A DNA stretch of 64,000 bases from Zoogloea sp. 1C4 (GCF_009469605.1 NZ_SSXU01000007.1:1-64000), one strand, 5' to 3'; positions 1 to 9,238 are shown, numbered from the stretch's first letter. Notes: generated by a model from the sequence alone, not told the origin. Numbers and translations are program-made.

Positions 1-499
1 GCTCCGAACCGTCGGCCGGATGCAGGCTCGCGTGCAGCGTCAGCTCGGCCCCGGGCAGAAACAGCGCGAAGGCGTAGTGATCGGCAGGCAGCTTGGCGTT
101 GGCGCGGGTCGAGACGCGCAGCCGGGAGGCGTCGGCCGCCACCACGCGCAAACCGTTCCAGCGCGCCGCATCGATCTGCGGCTGGGCCAGCGCCAGCAGG
201 TGCCGGCCGGCGAGCCGGAACAGCTCCGCTGAAAACCCCTTCCGCGCCTTGCTGAAGGCCTGCGCGCTGACCTCCCGACTGCGGACCGTCATGCCCTTCA
301 ACTGGCCGAACAAGGTGTCGAGTTCGGCCTGCACGCTGGCGCACATTCCGGACATCATCATCGCCGCGATGCGCGGCAAGGTCAGGTGGCGATCGCGGGT
401 GAAAGCGCCCGGGCGCAGGCGCACTTGATTGACCAGGGCGGGGTCGAGGAGGAACTTGGAGAACTCATCCAGCAGCGATTGGGGATCGAGTGTTTGAGT
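1..499 (-). CDS. IS4-family transposase, N-terminal part (cut by window edge)
   Basis: The frame reads QTLDPQSLLDEFSKFLLDPA, then a conserved block with SREVSAQAFSKARKGFSAEL, then VVAADASRLRVSTRANAKLP. The last block has the first Asp of an IS4-type DDE transposase catalytic domain. In this family the transposase catalyses cut-and-paste transposition. About 166 residues are visible and the rest lies outside the window. The frame opens right after a TGA at 500-502, and no ATG, GTG or TTG precedes the conserved region. Either an unusual start such as CTG is used, or the 5' end of the gene is damaged. An ATG at 501-503 is in a different frame and hits a stop after 12 codons. The family call is from recognised sequence pattern. 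Confidence 0.7.
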
Positions 500-599
500 T
501 CATACTGTCTATTTATCAATGACTTAACGGTATGAATTTTACCGAGAGTGGCGCGGGTTCACAAGGGGGTTGGCGTTAAGTTGGGAGCATTGCCTTAGC
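1..599 (-). mobile_element. IS4-family insertion sequence, partial (one end only)
   Basis: The transposase reading frame at 1-499 runs off the left edge. The non-coding stretch 500-599 should hold the terminal end of the element; the segment near 572-598 (GTTAAGTTGGGAGCATTGCC) is a plausible terminal repeat, but the other end is not in view, so the boundary is estimated. The mobile element starting at about 600 abuts it, so the IS lies beside or inside that element. Confidence 0.6.
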
Positions 600-665
600 A
601 CGGCCCGTGAGTAGAGCCCGAGGGAGGTTCGCATTACCCTTGCGGCAGACCTTCCGGAAAGGACC

Positions 666-686
666 CACGACCGCCGGCAGGTCGTG
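666..686. other. Hairpin downstream of the tail-Z-like gene
   Basis: CACGACC and GGTCGTG form a perfect 7-bp stem around a 7-nt loop, 19 bases past the stop of the last gene in the element operon. No T-run follows on the minus strand, so it is not a classical intrinsic terminator. It may stabilise the transcript end. Confidence 0.35.
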
Positions 687-704
687 CCATCTGCAGGTTC
701 AGAG

Positions 705-1583
705 TCACCGCGCCGACTGCATGGCCTGCCGGAAGGCGGTGTTGAAATTGCGGTTCCAGTCAGCAGCGAAGACCCGGCCGACCATCTGCGGCATGTCGAA
801 CCGCTTCCGGTACGTGCCGGCCCGAACGAACATCACCAGTGGCTTGATCTCGGCACCGTGGATGCCGGACTTCTCCCAGATGCCCGCCGGCAGGTTCTGG
901 CTTCGGCCATGAAGCCATGCGCCACGCCCGAACCAATGGCCGCGACCACGCGAGACAAAGTAGGCCTTGCCGGCGATCTCCACATAGTTGCGGCGCACCT
1001 TCTTTCCGCCTTGGCTCTTGACCATGTAGTCGGCGCCACCACCCGGGCGGCGGCGCTGGCGGATGTTCTCCCGCTTCGCCCGGCCCCGGTCCGTCTCGTT
1101 GGCCCGGAACCCTTGCTCTGCAAAGAGGCGAAGCACGGACATGATCTTGACCACCGACCCTTGAGACAGATTGCCGAACGCGTCTAGCGCGGCGCCAGCG
1201 CCAGGCACAACCATTTCACCGATGCCCAGCAGTCCGGCACGCCGAAGCGCACCCTCAAACTTCGTGAACGGGCGGGCACCGCCCGTGAAGTGGTGATTCA
1301 ACACCTTGGCGTAGGCGGTGCCCTTGCTTGGGGCATCGTACTGAATGCCAACGCCAATCCGGACGGACAGCGATTGCTTCGTGGCCGGTAGCACCTGAAT
1401 GGCCTGCTTGGTGACGTACGGCTTCGGCCTGTCGAATTGCTGCCCAAGTTCGGCATTCACTGCCGTGCGCGCAGCCTGCCCGGTCATCGTCAACGAGCGC
1501 GCGGCGACGAATGGGAGCTGCCGCTTCACAGACCGGATCTGCAGCAGCGCGGGGGAGAGATGGGCTTTCACGGTGATCTTCAT
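705..1583 (-). CDS. Phage minor tail protein Z-like
   Basis: 292 residues from the ATG at 1583, beginning MKITVKAHLSPALLQIRSVK. The frame is open further upstream, but that extension is low-complexity and antisense to other signals, so the MKITVK start is preferred. Ala/Arg-rich N-terminus, long basic middle, and a C-terminal block with VMFVRAGTYRKRFDMPQM and an FNTAFRQAM-like amphipathic end resemble lambda gpZ-type tail completion proteins, which join tail to head. This is judged by eye and the similarity is weak. It is the last gene of the element operon. It and the tape-measure gene are the only structural-type genes seen here. Confidence 0.5.
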   Translation of the reverse strand: MKITVKAHLSPALLQIRSVKRQLPFVAARSLTMTGQAARTAVNAELGQQFDRPKPYVTKQAIQVLPATKQSLSVRIGVGIQYDAPSKGTAYAKVLNHHFTGGARPFTKFEGALRRAGLLGIGEMVVPGAGAALDAFGNLSQGSVVKIMSVLRLFAEQGFRANETDRGRAKRENIRQRRRPGGGADYMVKSQGGKKVRRNYVEIAGKAYFVSRGRGHWFGRGAWLHGRSQNLPAGIWEKSGIHGAEIKPLVMFVRAGTYRKRFDMPQMVGRVFAADWNRNFNTAFRQAMQSAR

Positions 1584-1638
1584 TCTTGAGTGTCCATTCA
1601 AGGGGTGCGAGACATGAGGGAGGGCTGCCGAATCCAGA

Positions 1639-2109
1639 TCAGACCATGAAGGGGTGGGGCCGCCAGTCGGGGCAGGTCGCCCCGCCATCGTCCGGAAGCC
1701 GGCGCAGGGGGTGCCCGGGGGTGTAGGCGGGCGGAAGGTCCGGGCGACTCCCGCAGTAGCCGTCAGAAAGGCCGGGGCGGTGTCGGTGGGCGCAGGTTCG
1801 GCAAGCCGATTTGACGGGTGCTGTATGCGGCGCAGATTGCCCTTCAAGCCCACCCCCGGCCGGCTCGATAAATGACATTGAACTGCTATTTTCGTGACCT
1901 TCGACCCTAGACCTTTCAAAAACCGTCGGAACAGTCGGAACGGTCGGAACAGAGTCCGGAAACCCAATCGGGGCGCGGCTTTCGGCTGTTCCGACCTTTT
2001 CGGGATTTTGGGGTTTGTTCCGACCTGTCGAGTCGGAACAAGGGTGTTTTGCCTCATTTGTAGGCGTCATTTGGGTGGAATCGGCCACCAATTCAGCCCA
2101 GTCAATCAC
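1639..2109 (-). CDS. Cys-rich mobile-element protein of unknown function
   Basis: 156 residues. It starts with GTG at 2107-2109, overlapping the primase stop by 8 bases (translational coupling). The N-terminal half is polar and contains the tripeptide repeat VPTVPTVPT, encoded by three tandem GTCGGAAC-containing 9-mers on the opposite strand. The C-terminal half has a CRTC motif, a DGYCG motif and GATCPDW, giving four cysteines that could bind a metal. Similar short Cys-containing proteins follow primase genes in other integrated elements; this is recollection, not a search result. Function unknown. Confidence 0.55.
   Translation of the reverse strand: MIDWAELVADSTQMTPTNEAKHPCSDSTGRNKPQNPEKVGTAESRAPIGFPDSVPTVPTVPTVFERSRVEGHENSSSMSFIEPAGGGLEGQSAPHTAPVKSACRTCAHRHRPGLSDGYCGSRPDLPPAYTPGHPLRRLPDDGGATCPDWRPHPFMV
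1925..2039. repeat. Iteron-like cluster: six GTCGGAAC/GTTCCGAC octamers (candidate replication origin)
   Basis: GTCGGAAC occurs at 1925-1932, 1934-1941 and 1943-1950 (exact 9-bp spacing) and again at 2032-2039. The reverse complement GTTCCGAC occurs at 1988-1995 and 2017-2024. The last pair forms a perfect 10-bp inverted repeat (2015-2024/2032-2041, 7-nt loop). The cluster sits inside the gene just downstream of the primase. P4-type primases act on iterons, so an origin role is inferred. Confidence 0.55.
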
Positions 2110-5038
2110 CTTCCATCCCCCACCCGAGAACAGCCGGTTTTATGCAAAACAGGCGGCTCGTTCCGCCGGCTCCAGGCTCCCTTACCTTGACCGCAATGTT
2201 CTTGCCGTCGCCATGCTCAAGCAGTCCTGAATCCGTCAGCACCTTGACCACCTGTGCCGGGTCAAACCCGTTGCACAGCTCGCCCTTGAAGACAGCCGGA
2301 TAGATCAGGTACTCAAAGACGTGATCGGCTTCGTTCAGGCTTGCCGTGTCCTTCGTGGGGCGCTTCCAGCCGGCCCGGTTCATCGTCCGTGGCGCGTGCG
2401 TGTCGGAGATGCTGGGGCGTCTCCAATCCTCCAGGCGGGCGCCTGCGTGGGCCTGAATCCACGCCTGAACCTGTTCCACCATCTTGCGGGGCTCGCGGTT
2501 CTCTTCGCCCCCGAAGGCCTGCAGCCAGTCCTTGAACATCCGAAAAGCCGCCTTGACGGCCTCCCCCTGCGGCCAACCGGTCAGGCCCCATTCCGTAGCC
2601 TTCTCGCCTGCGTAGGCCACCGCGGCAAAGCGCGTCGCAGCCCGGATCGCCTGCCCGCCGGCTTTGTTCGACAGGGCGCGGGCCTCGAAGGCGCGGCGCA
2701 GCTCTTCGAACTGAGTGGGCATTGCGTCCCGCTCCCGGATCACGCGGCGGATGAACTCGGGGTACGCCGTGCCGTAGTGCTTGGCGGCGTTGCGCTGCAG
2801 GGTTTCAGAAAAGCGCGCCCCATCGGGGAGGCCGTGCAACACGTCCCAGCAGCCGAAGCCGGCGCCGGCATCGGCCGGCAGCTCGCAGAAGCGCACCTCC
2901 TGGCCGGCGTAGGCGCGTTCCTGGTTCTCTTCGAGGAACTGAGTCAGGCCGATTTCCCCGTTTGACTGGAAGAGCAGGGAGAAGGAGGCGGTTTCCCGCA
3001 GCCCCCCGGCGGCCTGCCCCCGGCCTTTGCCCTGACCGCTGGTCAGCATGTAGGCCGCTTGGGCCACGTCCCGCGGGTTGCCGGCCTGCTTGAGTTCATC
3101 AAGCAGGAGGGGGGCGTCACAGTGTCCGGCGGCCACGCCTTCAATCGCGGTAGCGGTCAGCAGCCAGGTGCGGCGGTAGGTGGCAGGGCCGCACAGGCTC
3201 GTCGCGGAGTAGAGCAAGGCGGACTTGCCCAGGCTCGAACCGCCGGCCCAATGGAAGCCGCCCGACACGTTCGGATGCAGCCAGCACAGGCCCCCGGCGA
3301 AGGCCGCCGACAGGGCGAACGTCAGCCGACTGTTGCCCACCGCCAGGGCGGCCACGTTGGCCCGCCAGTCGTCGAGGGTGCCGGCCTGCTTGAACTGGGC
3401 GTGTCCGCTGCCCTGTGCCGCGTGCAGCCACAGTTCAGCTCCTGGGGCGGCAAGCGGGTCGGCATCGCCGCCTAGGACGAAGGACCAGCGGCCAGGCTCG
3501 GAGCAGTCATCGTGCCAGCCGATGCGGCCCGTCAAGCGAGCGCGGGCAGGTGGCCGTGATCGGTTCACGTACATCTTCAGCAAGCCGCCCTTGTTGTCGC
3601 CAATGAACAGGCCCTGAGCGCGCAACAGGCGGGCCAGCGCGGCGCCGTCGCCTTCGAGCATTTCGTCAGGAACCAACACCCGGCGGCGCCTTCCGTCGTG
3701 GTCGTTGAAGGTGGCGAGACGCTGCCAGTTCTCACCCCGGGCATCGCGCACCTGGTGCGTGATCTCAAGCGGGGCGCACACGAACTGTTCGACGGTCTCC
3801 CAGCCTTCGCCGCGTCGTTCCACCTTCAGGCGATACACCCCGCGGCCGTCGGCGCCGTCGCGAAGCTCGAACACCTCGCCGCCGGTCGGTGCGGGCGCCG
3901 CCTTGGTCTTGGGCTTGCGGGGGCGCTTGGCGGGCTTCTCCGGTTCAACCGAAGGCGCAGCGGGGGCGGTTTCCGGGCCGCTGGTGGGCGTTTCGGCTTC
4001 GGGTGCAGGGATAGGCGCGGCATTGGGCGTTTCGTGTGCCTGCGGGGCCGGAATCGACGCTGCCGCGGCTTCGAGGATCGCCCGCACCGCATCAAGGCCG
4101 GCGAGGGCGTGCAGATCGTTGAAGTCGGTCGCGCGCTCGGGCCGATCCGGGCCGAACTCCGGCACCGCCACCACCCCGCCCACGGCACGGGCGGCGGCAT
4201 CGGCCTTGGTGCGGCCGGGATTGCCTGCGGTCTGGTGATCGTCGTCGGCACAGATGATGAAGCGCGCGCCGGGGTGGGCATCACGCAGGGCACGGGCCAC
4301 AGGCTCCAGACTGCCAGCGTCGAAAGCCACCGCCACCGGCCAGCCGGTGGCCTGGTGGATGCTGGCCGCGGTGGCGTAGCCCTCGGCCACGCACAGGGGC
4401 AGGCCTTCCGCCGGCTCGCCGATCAGATGGAACTTGCCCGCCTTCTCGCCGCCGGGCAGAAAGTCCTTGTCGCGGCCGTCGACCTTCTCCGCGTGGATCG
4501 CCTGCAGGCTGTGCAGGGTGCCCGACGGGCTGCGCATGGGCACCAGCAGGGCGTTGGGGATGCGGCGCCAGTCCTGCAGGTGATCGTCCCACTTGGGCCA
4601 GGTGCCCACCCGCAGGCCGAACGATGGCACCCCTTTCCGTTCCAGATAAGGGTGATCGTCCGGCGCCGGCTTGGCGCTGTTCCAGATCGCGTTCGCCTTG
4701 CGGCGAGCCTTGTCCCGCTTGGCCTTGGCTTCGGCCTCCCGTTCAGCCCGCTGGGCTTCCGTACGGGCGCGGGCGGCGGCTTCCTCTTCGGGGGTGAGCT
4801 GGCGGCCGATGTCGGCCCGCCAGTTCTCCCAGTCGAGACCGTCGCGGAAGTTCTGGAAGCCGCCGGCGGGGATGCCGTCCAGGTGGAGAAGGTAAGCCCC
4901 GTCATTCTTGCCCTTCGGACCGTTCGCCAGCTCGCAGCGGTGCAGCTTTCCGTCCGCATCAATGCGGTCCGGCAGGCGCAGGCCTCGAGCTTCGGCAGCG
5001 GTGCGGAACTGGGCAAGGATCGAGGTGGTATCGATCAT
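2102..5038 (-). CDS. Toprim/DUF927 primase-helicase of the mobile element
   Basis: 978 residues. The N-terminal part (about 1-330) has a Toprim-type domain: LCVAEGYATAASIHQATG carries the catalytic Glu and FIICADDDHQ the acidic triad. A Pro/Ala/Lys-rich linker follows (about 330-390). Then comes a DUF927-type ATPase domain with a Walker A-like GGSSLGKSALL (about residue 600) and a Walker B-like APLLLDELKQ. Such proteins prime and unwind DNA at the origin of satellites and plasmids. The ATG overlaps the stop of the upstream 225-aa gene (ATGA), and its own stop overlaps the next GTG start. It is expected to act on the iteron cluster just downstream. Confidence 0.85.
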   Translation of the reverse strand: MIDTTSILAQFRTAAEARGLRLPDRIDADGKLHRCELANGPKGKNDGAYLLHLDGIPAGGFQNFRDGLDWENWRADIGRQLTPEEEAAARARTEAQRAEREAEAKAKRDKARRKANAIWNSAKPAPDDHPYLERKGVPSFGLRVGTWPKWDDHLQDWRRIPNALLVPMRSPSGTLHSLQAIHAEKVDGRDKDFLPGGEKAGKFHLIGEPAEGLPLCVAEGYATAASIHQATGWPVAVAFDAGSLEPVARALRDAHPGARFIICADDDHQTAGNPGRTKADAAARAVGGVVAVPEFGPDRPERATDFNDLHALAGLDAVRAILEAAAASIPAPQAHETPNAAPIPAPEAETPTSGPETAPAAPSVEPEKPAKRPRKPKTKAAPAPTGGEVFELRDGADGRGVYRLKVERRGEGWETVEQFVCAPLEITHQVRDARGENWQRLATFNDHDGRRRRVLVPDEMLEGDGAALARLLRAQGLFIGDNKGGLLKMYVNRSRPPARARLTGRIGWHDDCSEPGRWSFVLGGDADPLAAPGAELWLHAAQGSGHAQFKQAGTLDDWRANVAALAVGNSRLTFALSAAFAGGLCWLHPNVSGGFHWAGGSSLGKSALLYSATSLCGPATYRRTWLLTATAIEGVAAGHCDAPLLLDELKQAGNPRDVAQAAYMLTSGQGKGRGQAAGGLRETASFSLLFQSNGEIGLTQFLEENQERAYAGQEVRFCELPADAGAGFGCWDVLHGLPDGARFSETLQRNAAKHYGTAYPEFIRRVIRERDAMPTQFEELRRAFEARALSNKAGGQAIRAATRFAAVAYAGEKATEWGLTGWPQGEAVKAAFRMFKDWLQAFGGEENREPRKMVEQVQAWIQAHAGARLEDWRRPSISDTHAPRTMNRAGWKRPTKDTASLNEADHVFEYLIYPAVFKGELCNGFDPAQVVKVLTDSGLLEHGDGKNIAVKVREPGAGGTSRLFCIKPAVLGWGMEGD

Positions 5039-5712
5039 TCCATCAGCCCCTCGAAAACGTTCGGCTGAACCGGAGCGCCTTGAACCGCCGCCATGCTCAT
5101 TCGGTGAAGGTCTGCATTGGTGAGCTGGTCAAGGCGAGCATTGAGCACATCCAGTCGCGCTGGAAAGCTCAGGCCCAAATCGATCACTTTGTGAATCACG
5201 GAAAGACGGCCGGTGTCGGTCGTGGCGTCTGCACATGCCAACGATTGCAGCCACTGACCTATGGGGTCAAAGCTCCAGTCATTTGGAAAGTCGGTGCCGC
5301 ACTGCCTGAAGAGCTTGAGTGCGGCAACCCCCAACACTTCGCCAAGGAAGTGCCCGGTTCCAAATTGGCGAACCGGGAACTCGTCCGGAAACATGGCCGG
5401 GTCAGGTAGCTGATCGAGGGGTGCAACCGTGCTATGGCCGATCCGGAAGCGAAGTACAGACCGCCATCTGGCGAGCAGGCGCACGGGCGTACCGACAGCT
5501 CGGCCGCCGGCTTCGGTGATGGAGATTGCACCCGACGGCGCCTGATTACGCTGAGCGGCACGAAAACCGATCGCATGAATCGATGTCTTCACCTGCGAAT
5601 GCATGCGTCTGCACGGAACGGTTCGAAACCTCGCCATTCGGCTGCAGGGCTTCACAACACGGCAGCTAGCTCGCACTTTGGGCCGATTGCCCCGCGGGTC
5701 ATCGTGGCTCAT
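5035..5712 (-). CDS. Unknown protein between tape measure and primase
   Basis: 225 residues with ATGA overlaps at both ends: start overlapping the tape-measure stop, stop overlapping the primase start. The N-terminal third is basic and Cys-containing (RASCRVVKPCSRMARFRTVP). The C-terminal two thirds are more ordinary globular sequence (DFPNDWSFDPIGQWLQSLAC). There is no signal peptide or clear membrane segment. I do not recognise a family. The overlapping architecture argues that it is translated and works with its neighbours. Confidence 0.6.
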   Translation of the reverse strand: MSHDDPRGNRPKVRASCRVVKPCSRMARFRTVPCRRMHSQVKTSIHAIGFRAAQRNQAPSGAISITEAGGRAVGTPVRLLARWRSVLRFRIGHSTVAPLDQLPDPAMFPDEFPVRQFGTGHFLGEVLGVAALKLFRQCGTDFPNDWSFDPIGQWLQSLACADATTDTGRLSVIHKVIDLGLSFPARLDVLNARLDQLTNADLHRMSMAAVQGAPVQPNVFEGLME

Positions 5713-8672
5713 CCCATCGCCCCCTTTGCCCGCCGGAGCGCATTCACAAGGGCCTGCGCATATTTTTCTTCTACTTGCAAGGGAAGGACGTTGCCGCCGT
5801 CCACAACCTCGACCCGAACCGTGCGCACAATGGTGTTCGTAGAGGCCTGAGGAATCTTGCCGGCGAGCTTGTCGGCGAGCGCCTGTACAGCCTCGTCCAG
5901 CGTTCTTCCGTACGTGTTCTGAACGTTGCCGTAGGCGTCGAAGAACTGCGGGGCGGCGGCTGTTGCCGCATCCTCAGTGACGCCAAGCCCTTTCAGCCTT
6001 TCTGTAACAGCTTTCGGAGTCGGCACGGCCATCGAGATCACGTCGCCACTACCGCCTTTCGCGAAGGCATCCTTGGCATTGGCCGCAGACTGAATGGCGG
6101 ATGCGGCAGACTGGTAACTCCCTGCAACTCTATCTGCTGCTGTGGCCGCTTCATCTGCAGCCGAGGAAAGGTCGCCGAACGTGGATTTCAGCTCCTGCGT
6201 TTCGTACGAAAGCGCCTTCATCCGATCCGCAACGAGTTCGTATTTCTGTGCCTCAAGCTCCTTCGCCTTGATGTTGGCGTCCATAACGGACAACTCGGCT
6301 TTCTTCGATTCGGTCAGCGGCCCCGATGCTTCGAGTTCAGCACGCTTCGCATTCGCGACCAGCAGCATGGCGTCCGCCTCCAGGCGCGCTGCCTGAGCCT
6401 GAGCTTCGCTGATCTGCAGCTCAATCCGCCAGACGGCAATCTGAGCTTCCGCAATGTCCTTCTCGTTGCCTCGCTGCTTGGCAATCTCCAGGATCGTGTT
6501 GGCCCGGTACAGATCGTTTTGAAGGGCAGACTGCTGCAGCCCGGACGCGGTTCGTTCGGCAGTCAGGTGGCGCTCTGCCGCTGCCGTGGCATCCGCCAGC
6601 GCATCCCGATACAGCAGCAGCGCCTTGGCCCGCTCTTCGTCGGCGGCTCGAAGCTCTTGGGCAACATTGATGCCCCGCGCATTCAAGGCAGAAAGCCGGC
6701 TGTACTCGGCCTCAGCAGCCTGCCAGGCATCACGCAATGCGTAGATCTGCTTGCTGTGGTCCGCGTATACCGATTGCGCGGCTTCGGCCTGCAAGGTGGC
6801 GGAATGGGCCGCGGCAGTCGCCTGAGTGGTCTTGTCAGCTTCGGCCTGCTTGGCAGCAATGGTCTTCTGAAGCTCATCGCGCAGCTTCTCTTTTGATTCA
6901 CTCAGCTTGCCGTCGCTGCCGCGCTCCTGTTCGAGGGCCGCCAGACGGGACTTAGAAATTTCCAGATCCGCCTTCACCTGATCGGATATCTTGCGCAGCC
7001 CGGCTTCGTGCTCCTTCGCGGCGTTCGTGGCCGCATCGAGCTTTTCCGCTTCGGTGCCGAAGGTGTCGGCGAATGCCTTCATCGAGGCAGCGCCCGCATC
7101 GTTGGCATCGGCTAGCGTCTTCAGATTGGCGATCTGCTTCGTGCTGGCCTTCTCGACCTCGGAGTAGGCGTTTTCGATCTTGAGCCAGTCGCCGGACGCT
7201 TCAGCGGCCTTCTTCCCGGATTCCTCTGCCGCCTTTCCAACCTCATCAAGCCCGGTGGCCGCGACCTTGGTGGAATTGCTGATCTTCTTTAGGCTTTGCT
7301 CAGTCTGAATGTCGATCTCGCCGAGTGCCTCTTTGGCCTGGTCGGAAAACCCCTTTAGGCCGAAGTCACCTGAAGCGATGGCGCCTGCGATCACGCCGAT
7401 TTTCTTGGCCGATGCCTCGAAGCCGACCGTCAGGACGCCAACGGCCTGCGTTGCAAGCCCGAGGCCTTGCGTGATCGCCTTGAAGACACCGCTGTCGCCG
7501 ATAACCTGCCAAGTCTCGGAGACCGCGTTCTTGAGCCGCGCCAGGTTGGCGACGAAGGTTTCGTTTTCGGCCTTGCCAACCCCGTACATTTCGGTCAGCC
7601 CCCGGGCAAGGGCCGGCAGCAGATCCTCAGCCAGTACGTTGCCTGACTCGACCATCTTGGACAGTTCCGCCACCGTCAGACTGGTGCCGTTCGCAGCGGC
7701 TTTGAGCGCGCCGGGCAGTGCCTCGCCGAGTTGCCCTTTCAGCTCCTCCATCTGGACCGTGCCCTTGCTCGCCATCTGATTGACGGCCATCAGGGCGCTA
7801 TTCGTTTCAGCGCTGCTCTTTCCCAGGGATGCCATTGCACCCGCCACAGCCTCGAAAACACGCCTTGCGCCGTCGCCCTCCAGGGCGGTGCCTTGGGTTG
7901 CGGCAAGCAATTGGGTGTAGCTTTTCGCCGCTTCTCGGGCATCGATGCCAAGGCGATTTGAGGCGCCGCGGATGTACTCCAGTTCGGCAGCCGCCGCCTG
8001 TGAGCTGCCCTTCAGTTGGGTGAGCGTACGAAGCAGGCTCTCTGCACCGGCATTGGCGGCGATGAAGTCTTTACCTGCCTGCATGGCGGCAAAAAGGCCA
8101 ACAAACTGACCCGCCATTGCAGTGACCTCACCCCGCAGACCCTTCGCTTGGCCTTCCATCCGATTCATCGCGGGAAGCGTGCCGTTCATCTCCGCTTCCA
8201 GGGCTGCGATCTTGGTCTGAGCTGCCGAGAAGGCCCGGTCAAAATCGGCGCCCGATACCTTGGCGTTGGCACCAAGTTTCAGCAGCGACTGCTGGATGTT
8301 GAGAATCTCTGCCTGAATGGCTTCGCTTCCGCGAATGCCTGCGGCCGAGAAGGCATCTGACAGGGCGCGCTTCGTCCGGGATGAGAACTCCTCAACCGCT
8401 CGGGCTTCTGCCTCGCGGAGACTGACCGCCCGTTTCATGGTTGACTCGGCCTCTGCGTAGGTCTTTCGCTCCGCGGCAAGTAGCTCCTGTGCGGCCATCC
8501 GCTGGCGCGTCTTGGACGCCTCGACGATGGCGGCGAGGCGGTCTTCTTCGCGGGCCGTCTCCGCAGCCTGTTTCCCGACATCCTCGACAGACTTGTCTAG
8601 CGCGTCGACCTTCTCGATACCCGTGACTTCGGCACGGATTTCAACACTGGTGGCGGTATCAGCGTTTGCCAT
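5709..8672 (-). CDS. Phage tail tape-measure protein
   Basis: 987 residues. Residues about 230-370 form the conserved tape-measure N-terminal region: RGASNRLGIDAREAAKSYTQ, GKSSAETNSALMAVNQMASK and GTVQMEELKGQLGEALPGAL. A hydrophobic stretch follows (about 410-450), then very long Ala/Glu/Lys-rich coiled-coil sequence (about 480-860), and a compact C-terminus. Tape-measure proteins set tail length during assembly and later pass through the tail tube. The gene overlaps the upstream 97-aa gene by 14 bp and the downstream gene by ATGA. Its position between an AlpA regulator and a primase, away from any capsid or tube genes, is unusual. Confidence 0.85.
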   Translation of the reverse strand: MANADTATSVEIRAEVTGIEKVDALDKSVEDVGKQAAETAREEDRLAAIVEASKTRQRMAAQELLAAERKTYAEAESTMKRAVSLREAEARAVEEFSSRTKRALSDAFSAAGIRGSEAIQAEILNIQQSLLKLGANAKVSGADFDRAFSAAQTKIAALEAEMNGTLPAMNRMEGQAKGLRGEVTAMAGQFVGLFAAMQAGKDFIAANAGAESLLRTLTQLKGSSQAAAAELEYIRGASNRLGIDAREAAKSYTQLLAATQGTALEGDGARRVFEAVAGAMASLGKSSAETNSALMAVNQMASKGTVQMEELKGQLGEALPGALKAAANGTSLTVAELSKMVESGNVLAEDLLPALARGLTEMYGVGKAENETFVANLARLKNAVSETWQVIGDSGVFKAITQGLGLATQAVGVLTVGFEASAKKIGVIAGAIASGDFGLKGFSDQAKEALGEIDIQTEQSLKKISNSTKVAATGLDEVGKAAEESGKKAAEASGDWLKIENAYSEVEKASTKQIANLKTLADANDAGAASMKAFADTFGTEAEKLDAATNAAKEHEAGLRKISDQVKADLEISKSRLAALEQERGSDGKLSESKEKLRDELQKTIAAKQAEADKTTQATAAAHSATLQAEAAQSVYADHSKQIYALRDAWQAAEAEYSRLSALNARGINVAQELRAADEERAKALLLYRDALADATAAAERHLTAERTASGLQQSALQNDLYRANTILEIAKQRGNEKDIAEAQIAVWRIELQISEAQAQAARLEADAMLLVANAKRAELEASGPLTESKKAELSVMDANIKAKELEAQKYELVADRMKALSYETQELKSTFGDLSSAADEAATAADRVAGSYQSAASAIQSAANAKDAFAKGGSGDVISMAVPTPKAVTERLKGLGVTEDAATAAAPQFFDAYGNVQNTYGRTLDEAVQALADKLAGKIPQASTNTIVRTVRVEVVDGGNVLPLQVEEKYAQALVNALRRAKGAMG

Positions 8673-8952
8673 GGCTGATCACCTCCACCAGTTTTTCTTG
8701 CCAGGCGTCGCCGAATTGCACCTTGAACGTGGCGGCGACTGTCATCGCAACCCGTTGGTGGTGAGCGGTCAGCGCGTCACCAATCACTACCTTCAAGGGT
8801 GACTCGGAGCCCTGAAGTTCAGCCGCGACATTCAGGACTTCGATCAGCAGATCGAGTGCGCAGGGCAATGAGTTGAACTCATCGACGTGGAAACGCAGTT
8901 TGACTGGGTTCTCACCGGACTTCGGTCGGACTGGCAGGTATATGACTTTCAT
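8659..8952 (-). CDS. Small unknown protein upstream of the tape measure
   Basis: 97 residues from an ATG two bases after the AlpA-like stop; its 3' end overlaps the tape-measure start by 14 bp. Acidic to neutral with a mixed alpha/beta look (KLRFHVDEFNSLPCALDLLI). No signal peptide or membrane segment. By position it could be a tail assembly chaperone or small regulator, but the sequence itself does not show which. Confidence 0.55.
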   Translation of the reverse strand: MKVIYLPVRPKSGENPVKLRFHVDEFNSLPCALDLLIEVLNVAAELQGSESPLKVVIGDALTAHHQRVAMTVAATFKVQFGDAWQEKLVEVISHGKR

Positions 8953-8953
8953 G

Positions 8954-9238
8954 TCACGCCCCCCCGTTCAGTGCTTTGCGAAGCTCGCCGACGTTCCAGG
9001 CGGTGACGCCATCGGAGAGACGTCGAGGCGAGGCAATCCGATTGGATTTCGACCAGCGCCAGATGGTGGCTGGTGATACCTGAAAAAGGGCGCAAACGAC
9101 CGGAAGGCGGACGTATGCAGAGTCGGGATAGGAGTCGAAGCCGGCCAGCGCCGGAGGGATCGTGGTAGCCGGCTGGGCGGGCACGTCCCTATCGATGGGC
9201 GCCGAGGCCGCAAGGCGCTGGGCTTTTCGCTGTTTCAT
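8954..9238 (-). CDS. AlpA-like helix-turn-helix regulator
   Basis: 94 residues from the ATG at 9238, chosen because GAGGAC lies about 8-13 bases upstream; longer in-frame starts exist at 9253 and 9289. The C-terminal half reads YVRLPVVCALFQVSPATIWR then WSKSNRIASPRRLSDGVTAW, the MerR-like winged helix-turn-helix layout of AlpA/excisionase proteins. In P4-like elements AlpA-type proteins activate the element operon or promote excision. It is the first gene of the coupled operon. Confidence 0.75.
   Translation of the reverse strand: MKQRKAQRLAASAPIDRDVPAQPATTIPPALAGFDSYPDSAYVRLPVVCALFQVSPATIWRWSKSNRIASPRRLSDGVTAWNVGELRKALNGGA

Noticed and set aside
1584-2057. Upstream extension of the tail-Z-like reading frame to 450 residues
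   Set aside because: The extra part overlaps the Cys-rich gene and is low-complexity (PKIPKRSEQ, PTPPGTP). The MKITVKA start gives a normal protein.
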